The notes below the pieces were generated by a model. That model did no database searches and was not told the origin of the DNA. It worked only from the letters and a program-made list of their open reading frames with translations. A program made the position numbers and the translations under genes. Shown piece after piece: positions 8,250 through 16,484 of a stretch of DNA of 36,176 bases (its first letter is position 1; each line of letters begins with the position of its first letter). The DNA is from DAOTXK01 sp034435395 (GTDB taxonomy: Bacteria; Chloroflexota; Anaerolineae; Aggregatilineales; Ch27): the NCBI GenBank assembly GCA_034435395.1, contig DAOTXK010000221.1, positions 1 through 36,176 on the forward strand, written 5' to 3'.

Positions 8250-8273
8250 TCAACGCGTTCTTCAACGCGTTCT
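8250..8273. repeat. Two tandem 12-bp repeats, each with an AACGCGTT palindrome
   Basis: TCAACGCGTTCT occurs twice without a gap (8250-8261 and 8262-8273). Each copy contains the 8-bp palindrome AACGCGTT, so two identical dyads sit about one helical turn apart, 24-47 nt before the exonuclease ATG. Two in-phase dyads suggest cooperative binding by a dimeric regulator. Confidence 0.6.
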
Positions 8274-8296
8274 CCTGAGAACTGAGGAGGCTGGAC

Positions 8297-8860
8297 ATGT
8301 TTGAGTTCGCGACCCGACAGGACATCGCCAGGAGTGCCGCCCGGCTGCTGGCGGAGGGCTTCGTCCTGCTCGACCTGGAAACCACCGGCCTCGACCGCGA
8401 TCCTGGCGTGGAGATCGTGGAGATCGCCATCCTCAACCACCGGGGCGAGGTGCTGCTTAATACGCTGGTCAGGCCACAGGGACGCATCCCTTCCCAGGCG
8501 TCACGCGTTCACGGCATCACCGACGCTGCCGTGGTCGACGTGCCACCCTTCGAGGAGGTGTACGAGGCCATCGCTGGACGCCTCGCCGGTCAGACGGCGG
8601 TGGCTTACAACTACACGTTCGAGCGCAATATCCTGCACGCCGTCTGTCGCCGTCATCAGAAGCCGCCCGTCGCGCCCCAGAAGTGGTGGTGCGCCATGCG
8701 GGCCTACCAGGCGTTTATCCGGAGCCGGGGATGGTACACCTTAAGGAAGGCCTGCGCGCGAGAGCGGATCAGGATCGACGACACCCACCGCGCCCTGGGC
8801 GACTGCCAGATGACGCTGGCCCTGCTTTACGTCATGGCGGCAGCAGGCGGTTCCGGGTGA
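8297..8860 (+). CDS. DEDDh-family 3'-5' exonuclease (DnaQ-like)
   Basis: This 187-aa single-domain protein carries ExoI LLDLETTGLD (24-33; D26, E28), the typical SRVHGITDAAV segment (69-79) and ExoIII HRALGDCQMT (164-173; H164, D169). These are the metal-binding and general-base residues of DnaQ-type exonucleases. In ExoII the usual N-x-x-F-D appears as NYTFERNIL (105-113), so the third acidic ligand is Glu109 rather than Asp. Short stand-alone DEDDh proteins act as proofreading subunits, oligoribonucleases or DNA/RNA trimming enzymes; this one cannot be assigned further. GAGGAGG stands 6 nt before the ATG. The tandem AACGCGTT repeats lie just upstream. Confidence 0.88.
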   Translation: MFEFATRQDIARSAARLLAEGFVLLDLETTGLDRDPGVEIVEIAILNHRGEVLLNTLVRPQGRIPSQASRVHGITDAAVVDVPPFEEVYEAIAGRLAGQTAVAYNYTFERNILHAVCRRHQKPPVAPQKWWCAMRAYQAFIRSRGWYTLRKACARERIRIDDTHRALGDCQMTLALLYVMAAAGGSG

Positions 8861-8997
8861 TCACCGGCGCGAAGACGATCCCAGCCGTGGCGCTGATCAG
8901 CCGCCAGAAGTTACTTCCGTCACCGGCCAGACGGTCCGGGAACAGGTAACATCATCGCGATTTCAGATAACCATTGATCGGAGCCACACGCCTGACC

Positions 8998-9851
8998 ATG
9001 AACACCACCCCGGAATGCGCCGTCTGTTTCCTCAGGCAGGCCAAACTCACCGCCCAGCAGATAACCGACGATCCGGGGGCGATCTTCGCGGCCATCCAGG
9101 TGGCGGCCCGGCACTTCGCAGCCCTTGACCCGGCGCGGACGCCCCCAGAAAACGCCAAACGACTGATCGACGCCGTGACCGCCCACCTCGGCGACGGCGA
9201 TCCGTTCCGCGAACAAAAGGCCCGCTGCAACGCGCTGGCCCTGCGCGGCTATGAGGCCCTGCGGGATACCGTGCTGGGCGCGCCGGACCCGCTGGAAGCC
9301 GCCGTGCGCGCGTCGGCGGCAGGCAACATCCTGGACCTGAGCTTCTTTGCGCAGGTGGACATCGCCGCCGCCATTCAGGAAGCGCGGATGACCGAACTGG
9401 CGATCACCCACCTCGCCCAATTGCGAGAGGACCTGGCCACGGCGGCGCGGGTTCTCATCCTGGGTGATAACGCGGGCGAGATCGTCTTTGACCTGCCGCT
9501 GGTCGAGTTGCTGCGCGGCAAGGATGTTTACTACGCCGTCAAATCCGCCCCCATTGCCAACGATGTGACGATGGAGGACGCTGAACAAGTCGGCATGGGC
9601 CGCTTCGCCACTGTGGTCAGCATCGGCTGCGCCATCCAGGGCACGCCGCTCGATTTATGCTCGCCGGAGTTCCGGGAGCTGTTCGCCAGCGCCGACGTGA
9701 TCATCAGCAAGGGCCAGGGCAACTTCGAAACCCTCGACGACGTGGAGGCCAATCTCTACTTCATCGTCAAAGCCAAATGCGCCCCTGCCGCCCAGGCGCT
9801 CGGCGTCCAGATCGGCGATGTCGTCCTGCTGGCCCAGCGCCAGCGAAGGCC

Positions 9852-9855
<4 letters not shown>
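8998..9855 (+). CDS. DUF89/ARMT1-like damage-control phosphatase
   Basis: The 285-aa product starts with PECAVCFLRQA (5-15), the Cys-rich N-terminus seen in bacterial and archaeal DUF89 proteins. It contains the metal-site motifs ILGDNAGEIVFD, a central KSAPIANDVT strand and IISKGQGNFETL. DUF89 proteins are cobalt- or manganese-dependent phosphatases thought to hydrolyse damaged or excess phosphometabolites. The ATG at 8998 matches the N-terminus expected for the family; a TTG at 8974 would add eight residues. The stop overlaps that of the convergent hutH by 4 nt. No obvious operon partner. Confidence 0.85.
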
Positions 9856-11423
<1,568 letters not shown>

Positions 11424-11570
11424 CTCACCTCTCGTATGTGGGGAGGATGAACCCCGTCCACCCATCCACCCGTCTCCCCTCCCGACCCCAAGCGTAGCAC
11501 GGCCAGCAGCCGTCGTCCACCATCCCCGCCCCATCGATCGCTGGCCACCCGGCGGCCATGGCCGGTCTCA

Positions 11571-11579
11571 TGCTACAAT
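11571..11579 (+). promoter_or_regulatory. Extended -10 promoter for the zinc-ribbon gene
   Basis: TGC-TACAAT (11571-11579) is an extended -10 element in the divergent space between hutH and the zinc-ribbon gene. No matching -35 is evident. The leader would be about 28 nt, and GGGAGAGGGG precedes the ATG at 11614. Confidence 0.4.
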
Positions 11580-11613
11580 ACGGGCGAGCCAATTAACACG
11601 GGAGAGGGGCCTT

Positions 11614-13140
11614 ATGGAATGTCCGCGCTGCCGCAATCCAATGACCTTCGACTGGAGCATCGGCACCATGCGCTGCGGGCGCTGCGACTACGAGTTGTTC
11701 CAGGAAGAAGCGCGCCAGATACGCCAGCAGCTTGACGGCGGTTCCCGGCAGACCGCCGAGAACCCGCGCCCGGCCAGCGCCGCCCCCGCCGCCCATCCCG
11801 GCAACCCGCCTAACCCGGTGGAAGCGCCCGGCGGCATGGACCTGAACGCCCTGCCGGAGAGCCTCAGCGATTTCGAGCGCGGGCGCATGCGCGGGCGGCT
11901 GGAAGCAGCCATGTTCGCCCTGGCCCGCCATGACGCCGACGGCGCTCGCCGGGCGCTGCTCTCGGCGCTGGAGATCAGCGAAGATTACCCGGACGCCTGG
12001 CTGCAACTGGCCGCCTTGGCCCCGGACGCCGACGAGCAGCGGCGGTGCCTGAAAAACGCCCTCGCCAGCGATCCCACCAATCTCGTCGCCCGCCAGGCCC
12101 TGGCCATGCTGGACGGCAGGCTGGACACAGCGGAACCTCCGCCAGGGCAGCGCCTGGAACCGGGCCAGGCTGCCAGTCTGCGGCTGGCCTGCCCGCAGTG
12201 CGGCGGGCGACTCGCCTACGACGAAGGTGGAAAAGCGGTCTTCTGCGCCTTCTGCGGCTACCGGGTGCTCGACGCCGACGAACTGGCCCGCAGCGACCAC
12301 CACAGCCCCGTTTTTGAAGGCATCCTCAGGCGCAAATATCAGGGGAAACGCTGGAACGTCGGCCAGCAGTGGCTTCGTTGTGGCGAGTGCGGCGCGATCA
12401 CCACCCTCCCCCGGCATACGCTGACCATCACCTGCCGCTTCTGTGGGTCTCGCCACGTGATCCAGGAAAGCGCCCAGGACCGCTTTGAGCAACCCGACCT
12501 GATCGCGCCCTTCGCCCTCGACGAGCCAGCGGCGCGGGCCGCCATTGACGAGAAGCTGAGCAGCGGCCTCCGGCGCATCACGCGCTTCTTCGCTGACGCG
12601 GTTGACCGCATCGATCTGCACGGGGCATATCTGCCCTTCTGGGTGTTCGACGCCGACATGATCGTCAACTGGTCCTGGTCGAACGCCCCCGACCGGGGCA
12701 AACATCCCATCCTGCTGAGTGACATCACGGTCCTGGCCGTCCCCTCCCCGCCGCGCGAGCTGGTGGACCGGATCGAGCCATACGATCTCCAGCAGAGCGT
12801 CGACTACGATCCGCGCCTGCTGGCGACCCATCCCGCCCGGCTCTACAGCATGGACATGACCGAAGCCTCGATCCAGGTCCGCTCCAAACTGGTCCGGCTG
12901 GCCGAACGGCGGGCGGAGACCGGGCTGCGCCTGCGCCGGCCCGCCAGCGGCTACAGCAACGACGACGCTGGCAGCCTGCGCCTGAACGCTTATACCGAGT
13001 TCCTGACCTACCGGCTGGCCCTGCTGCCGGTCTGGATCGCCCGGCTGGTTGAGGAGGATGGCGACACCCGGACGGCCCTGGTCAACGGGCAGACGGGCCA
13101 GGTGGCGCTGGGCGGGATGGAGGAGGCGGGCAGCCCTTGA
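11614..13140 (+). CDS. Cytoplasmic protein with three zinc ribbons and a helical repeat segment
   Basis: The 508-aa product has three four-cysteine ribbons: CPRC-CGRC (C3, C6, C21, C24), CPQC-CAFC (193, 196, 211, 214) and CGEC-CRFC (256, 259, 274, 277). Between the first two lies a low-complexity linker (45-75) and a TPR-like helical stretch (85-170). The C-terminal 230 residues include a FWVFDADM strand and end with LPVWIARL and VNGQTGQVALG, a motif seen at the end of membrane-anchored zinc-ribbon proteins; here no transmembrane helix follows. Function is unknown. Proteins with several ribbons often bind nucleic acid or mediate protein contacts. GGGAGAGGGG is 4 nt before the ATG. Domain description is firm, role is not. 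Confidence 0.75.
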   Translation: MECPRCRNPMTFDWSIGTMRCGRCDYELFQEEARQIRQQLDGGSRQTAENPRPASAAPAAHPGNPPNPVEAPGGMDLNALPESLSDFERGRMRGRLEAAMFALARHDADGARRALLSALEISEDYPDAWLQLAALAPDADEQRRCLKNALASDPTNLVARQALAMLDGRLDTAEPPPGQRLEPGQAASLRLACPQCGGRLAYDEGGKAVFCAFCGYRVLDADELARSDHHSPVFEGILRRKYQGKRWNVGQQWLRCGECGAITTLPRHTLTITCRFCGSRHVIQESAQDRFEQPDLIAPFALDEPAARAAIDEKLSSGLRRITRFFADAVDRIDLHGAYLPFWVFDADMIVNWSWSNAPDRGKHPILLSDITVLAVPSPPRELVDRIEPYDLQQSVDYDPRLLATHPARLYSMDMTEASIQVRSKLVRLAERRAETGLRLRRPASGYSNDDAGSLRLNAYTEFLTYRLALLPVWIARLVEEDGDTRTALVNGQTGQVALGGMEEAGSP

Positions 13141-13357
13141 CAGGCCGGCCCCTCCACCCCAGCGCTGGCCTCCCAAAACGGCGCTCCCCCGACCTGTATT
13201 GCAGCAAGGCGTAAGGGCGGATAACCCATCTTCGGAGCAACTCCAGCCACCTGGCCTGGAGCGGGAAAGTAACTGCGTGGGCAGTTTGCGCAACCCAACA
13301 TGCCCTTTCTACGTACAAGAAGGAGGTGTGCTCACCAAACCGGGGGCATATCAGCGG

Positions 13358-13370
13358 TGAAAGCGCTTAC
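13358..13370. promoter_or_regulatory. Possible LacI-family (cre-like) operator
   Basis: TGAAAGCGCTTAC (13358-13370) is a near-palindrome centred on CG, resembling LacI/CcpA-type operators. It lies 32 nt before the ATG of the first flavodoxin gene. No LacI regulator is in the window, so this is only a candidate. Confidence 0.25.
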
Positions 13371-13401
13371 TTGTCTCGAGATCAGTTCAGGAGAAACCCC
13401 T

Positions 13402-13923
13402 ATGTCGAACAGAGTCCTCGTCGCTTATGCCACCCGTTACGGTTCCACACAGGAAGTCGCCGAGGCCATCACGGCCAGGCTGTGCGAAGCCGGGCTTGAG
13501 GCAGACCTTCAGCCCATGCGGGGAGTGCAGACCCTTGAAGGCTACCGCGCGGTCGTGTTGGGAGCGCCCCTTTACATCGGTAAGTGGCCCAAGGACGCGC
13601 ACCAGTTCCTGTCACGGCACCAGGAAGCCCTCACCCAGCGACCAATGGCGATTTTTGCGCTCGGTCCCCTTGGTACGGATGAGCAGGAGATGCAGGGTTC
13701 GCGGGCGCAGCTCGATAAAGAGCTATCGACGTATCCCTGGCTGAGACCGGTCGCTCCTGAAGTGTTCGTCGGCAAGTACGACCCGGCGAAGTTGGGATTC
13801 GCCCATCGTCTACTGACCATACTGCCAGCAAGCCCGCTCCATGGTTTGCCCGCTTCCGATCACCGGGATTGGGAGGCCATCCGCGCCTGGGCGGATGACC
13901 TGCCCGCGAAATTTGGGCTGTAG
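13402..13923 (+). CDS. Flavodoxin-domain protein (HemG/menaquinone-dependent protoporphyrinogen-oxidase type), copy 1
   Basis: The 173-aa protein starts with the FMN-phosphate loop VLVAYATRYGSTQEVAEAI (5-23; T-R-Y-G-S-T), followed by the second flavin-contact strand YRAVVLGAPLYIGKWPKDA (48-66). This long-chain pattern is closest to HemG-like flavodoxins, which pass electrons to or from quinones or heme precursors, but many members are general FMN redox proteins. AGGAG lies 9 nt before the ATG. A second copy follows 200 nt downstream, and the last 22 codons of the two genes are almost identical at DNA level. The specific substrate is not known. Confidence 0.82.
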   Translation: MSNRVLVAYATRYGSTQEVAEAITARLCEAGLEADLQPMRGVQTLEGYRAVVLGAPLYIGKWPKDAHQFLSRHQEALTQRPMAIFALGPLGTDEQEMQGSRAQLDKELSTYPWLRPVAPEVFVGKYDPAKLGFAHRLLTILPASPLHGLPASDHRDWEAIRAWADDLPAKFGL

Positions 13924-13926
13924 ACA
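13858..13926 (+). repeat. 69-bp near-identical gene end, copy 1 (partner at 14576-14644)
   Basis: The last 69 nt including the stop match 14576-14644 at 66 of 69 positions. They encode DHRDWEAIRAWADDLPAK-(F/L)GL in both flavodoxin genes. The rest of the two genes is far more diverged. Confidence 0.85.
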
Positions 13927-13979
13927 GTCAATCTTCGAAATAGGCGCTGGCGTAAGCCGGTCCTCCCGACAAATTCGGG

Positions 13980-14081
13980 ATGACTCATGTCAGCAACATC
14001 TTAGAGATCGGCCTGATCGCTGGAGGAATCGCCATCTATCTGGTCACCCGAAAGCGAACGACCGCCCCGGCGCGTGAGTGA
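13980..14081 (+). CDS. Small single-pass membrane peptide between the flavodoxin genes (33 aa)
   Basis: ATG at 13980 opens a 33-codon frame ending TGA at 14079-14081. The peptide has a short polar start (MTHVSN), one hydrophobic helix of about 17 residues (ILEIGLIAGGIAIYLVT) and a basic, inside-type tail (RKRTTAPARE). This is a plausible membrane anchor or small subunit co-transcribed with the two flavodoxins. The ribosome-binding site is weak (only CGGG directly before the ATG), and the sequence matches no family I recognise, so it may be non-coding chance. Confidence 0.4.
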   Translation: MTHVSNILEIGLIAGGIAIYLVTRKRTTAPARE

Positions 14082-14122
14082 TAGTTCAGAAGATTGAACC
14101 TGCCCATGGAGAGTCCAGACCA

Positions 14123-14641
14123 ATGAACGACAAAGTCCTTGTGACCTATGCCAGCCGGAACGGGTCCACCGCTGGCGTGGCCGAAGCCATCGGCCAGACC
14201 CTGGCTGAAAGCGGCGTGCCGGTTGAGGTGCGCCCCATGCAAGATGTGAAAGACCTCGCTCCCTACCGGGCGGTGGTGGCCGGCAGCGCCATTCAAAAGC
14301 AGCAGTGGCTGCCGGAGGCCATGCAGTTCATGCAGACGCATCGGGCAACACTGGCTCAGAAGCCCTTCGCCGCGTTTTTGGTGTGTATGACGCTGACCAT
14401 AAAGGACGGCAAATACCTGGACGAGGTGGCTGAATGGCTGGAGCCGGTGCGCGCGCTGGTGAGACCGGCGAGCGAGGGCTATTTCGCCGGGGTGCTGGAC
14501 ATCAGCAAAGTGCCGTCGTTTCGCGACAGGCTGATGTTTCGTCTGAGTGTCGCCTTCGGCGTTTGGGCGGAGGGCGATCACCGGGATTGGGAGGCCATCC
14601 GCGCCTGGGCAGATGACCTGCCCGCGAAATTGGGGCTATAG
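14123..14641 (+). CDS. Flavodoxin-domain protein, copy 2
   Basis: This 172-aa paralogue of the previous flavodoxin has the same FMN loop (VLVTYASRNGSTAGVAEAI, 5-23) and second strand (YRAVVAGSAIQKQQWLPEA, 48-66). The two proteins align end to end but are clearly diverged in the middle; the substrate-side loop (APLYIGKWP versus SAIQKQQWL) differs most, suggesting distinct partners. The C-terminal 21 residues are identical except one. GGAGAG stands about 8 nt before the ATG. It probably shares a transcript with copy 1 and the small membrane peptide. It converges with the AAA ATPase gene. Confidence 0.8.
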   Translation: MNDKVLVTYASRNGSTAGVAEAIGQTLAESGVPVEVRPMQDVKDLAPYRAVVAGSAIQKQQWLPEAMQFMQTHRATLAQKPFAAFLVCMTLTIKDGKYLDEVAEWLEPVRALVRPASEGYFAGVLDISKVPSFRDRLMFRLSVAFGVWAEGDHRDWEAIRAWADDLPAKLGL

Positions 14642-14644
14642 ACA
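14576..14644 (+). repeat. 69-bp near-identical gene end, copy 2 (partner at 13858-13926)
   Basis: Second member of the direct repeat described at 13858; three substitutions, two of them synonymous (GCG/GCA Ala, CTG/CTA Leu) and one Phe/Leu. Confidence 0.85.
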
Positions 14645-14672
14645 TTTATCAAGCCCTGGCCCGGCGTTTCGA

Positions 14673-15968
14673 CTACACGAAATAATTCCTGCACGCCTCG
14701 TCAATCAGCGCCGGGGTGAGGTGCAGCGGCTTGCCCTCATACTCACACAGCGCCACCACGATCCGGAGCAGATCGCGGGGGTGAACCGCCTGCAAGGGCC
14801 GATTGACGCTCCGATACCATTTCTGCATCAGATGCACGAACGAGTCTTTATCAAAGGGGATATCATGCGCCTGGCACGCCTGCACAAATATCTGGTAAAA
14901 CATGCGGTCATCCGGCGCGTGCACCCCCACCTTCATCTGGATGCGCCGTAAGAACGCATCATCCACCAGCTCATTGGGGTCCAGATTGGTGCTGAACACC
15001 AGCAACTGCCGGAAAGGCACCTGCATGGTCTGGCCAGTGCGCAGGCGCAAAAAATCGATGCCGGACTCCAGCGGCACGATCCAGCGGTTGAGCAACTCCG
15101 ACGGGCTGATCAACTGCCGCCCGAAATCGTCGATCAATAACATGCCCCCGTTGGCCTTCAATTGCAGCGGTCCCTCGTAGAATTTGGCGATCTCGTCATA
15201 GCGCAGGTCGAGCGCATCCATCGTCAACTCGCCGCCCACCATGGCCACCGGTCGCTGGAACAACCCCCACCGTTTATCCACCCCCAGGTCGCCGGTGCTG
15301 GACGCCATGACAGGCACGGGCCGGTGAATCAACGGATCGTAGATGGTGATGATCTGGCCGCCCACCGTGACCGCATAGGGCAGCCAGATAGGGTCCTCCC
15401 CGCTGATCAACCGGCCAATGGCCTCCGCCACCGTGGTCTTGCCGTTGCCGGATGGGCCATAGAGAAACAACGACTTGCCAGAATTGACGGCGGGGCCAAG
15501 GCTCCGGTGGAAATCCTCCGGCAGCACCAGATTGGAGAGAGCCTTCTTCACCGCCTCGGGGGTGACTTTCTGGCGATCCTCCGTCTGGAGCTGGATCGCC
15601 AGGTTGTAACGTTCGAGGGATACGGGGGCCGGCCCCAGGTACTGGCTGCGTTCGAAGGATTCCTTGGCCCGTTCGCGCCCCTCGTCACTGAGGGAATAGA
15701 TGTAGCTCATGCGCCCGACTGCGCCCGCCGAGGCCACCTCCACGATATGCTCATGCTGCATTTGCTCCAGCAGGCGGTCCAGGACGCGGGCATGAATGCG
15801 AATCACCTCCACCGCCCGCCCCAGGCTGACACGCCCCTCACTGTAGAGCAGGCGCAACAGCAGGTCATTGACCAGCGCCACCGATATCCCCAGATCGTCG
15901 ATTTCCTGCGCCGCTGCCAGGACATCCGGCAGGGTCACTTCTTGTAGCACCACGTTCGGGTCCCCCAC
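14673..15968 (-). CDS. AAA-family ATPase with N-terminal winged-helix-like domain
   Basis: The 431-aa protein has a helical, winged-helix-like N-terminus (about 10-105; LLLRLLYSEGRVSLGRAVEVI and MSYIYSLSDEGRERA), then an ATPase core: Walker A GPSGNGKTT (171-179), Walker B GMLLIDDFGR (275-284), sensor-1 FSTNLDP (325-331) and Arg-finger candidates R341/R342. The architecture resembles stand-alone AAA proteins of cyanobacteria and Chloroflexota, some near type IV pilus/Flp genes; none are present here. A chaperone-like remodelling or regulatory role is likely but unproven. The start is GTG at 15968 with only AGG directly upstream. A good promoter lies at 16004-16031. Confidence 0.8.
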   Translation of the reverse strand: MGDPNVVLQEVTLPDVLAAAQEIDDLGISVALVNDLLLRLLYSEGRVSLGRAVEVIRIHARVLDRLLEQMQHEHIVEVASAGAVGRMSYIYSLSDEGRERAKESFERSQYLGPAPVSLERYNLAIQLQTEDRQKVTPEAVKKALSNLVLPEDFHRSLGPAVNSGKSLFLYGPSGNGKTTVAEAIGRLISGEDPIWLPYAVTVGGQIITIYDPLIHRPVPVMASSTGDLGVDKRWGLFQRPVAMVGGELTMDALDLRYDEIAKFYEGPLQLKANGGMLLIDDFGRQLISPSELLNRWIVPLESGIDFLRLRTGQTMQVPFRQLLVFSTNLDPNELVDDAFLRRIQMKVGVHAPDDRMFYQIFVQACQAHDIPFDKDSFVHLMQKWYRSVNRPLQAVHPRDLLRIVVALCEYEGKPLHLTPALIDEACRNYFV

Positions 15969-16003
15969 GCCTGTTCTTCACCGTTCGGTCATCCCACATC
16001 ATC

Positions 16004-16031
16004 AGTATAGTCAATCCCTATCCCACAGCAA
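16004..16031 (-). promoter_or_regulatory. Promoter of the AAA ATPase gene
   Basis: On the minus strand TTGCTG (16031-16026) and TATACT (16009-16004) are separated by 16 nt. The leader to the GTG at 15968 would be about 30 nt. Confidence 0.55.
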
Positions 16032-16116
16032 CCGGCATTGCCCGAACCAGCATAAAGACAAACCCCTTCCTGACAGACTTCGTACGCGATGGATCATGTC
16101 AGCCCTCGGCTGGCAG

Positions 16117-16158
16117 AAAAAAAACCTCCGCCCCCAGGCACAGGCCCGGGAGCGAAGG
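16117..16158 (-). terminator. Rho-independent terminator of tRNA-Lys
   Basis: On the minus strand a 15-bp GC-rich stem (16158-16144 with 16139-16125; one or two G-U pairs) closes a 4-nt loop and is followed by eight T residues (16124-16117). It starts 11 nt after the tRNA 3' end. This is the cleanest terminator in the window. Confidence 0.9.
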
Positions 16159-16168
16159 CTTATTCTGA

Positions 16169-16240
16169 TGAGCGCGGAGGGACTCGAACCCCCAACCAAA
16201 GGCTTAAAAGGCCCCTGCTCTACCGTTGAGCTACGCGCCC
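16169..16240 (-). tRNA. tRNA-Lys (anticodon TTT)
   Basis: The 72-nt minus-strand sequence folds as a full cloverleaf. Acceptor GGGCGCG pairs with CGCGCTC, the D arm is GCTC/GAGC, and the anticodon stem GGGGC/GCCTT encloses loop CTTTTAA, giving anticodon TTT (codons AAA/AAG). A five-base variable loop is followed by a T arm with loop TTCGAGT and stem GGGGG/CCCTC. The discriminator base is A and CCA is not encoded, so it must be added after transcription. It is a single-gene unit with its own terminator. Confidence 0.95.
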
Positions 16241-16484
16241 ACCAACGCCCCCGATCATAACACAAAGCGGCGCATTGGTACAGAGTGTTTGGGCGCTCAA
16301 CCGCCATTCCCCCGCCGGACGGACACGGTTCGCTTTGGATATGTTGCCCAAACCGGTCCGGACGAGTGGTGCGACACGTTGTGATACACTAGGTCGCGCC
16401 GGCAGGCATCAGTGGTCATACAGAAACCGGCGACGCCGGCTACAATTGGAGTTGGCTGCCCCACGTAAACCAAGGAGGGACCTG

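Noticed and set aside
13324..13363. Ten-codon frame (VLTKPGAYQR) after a good AAGGAGGT
   Set aside because: A tiny leader peptide is possible, but there is no attenuator hairpin or codon bias to support it.
16169..16240. tRNA-Lys as an integration (att) site
   Set aside because: No duplicated tRNA 3' end and no integrase in the window.
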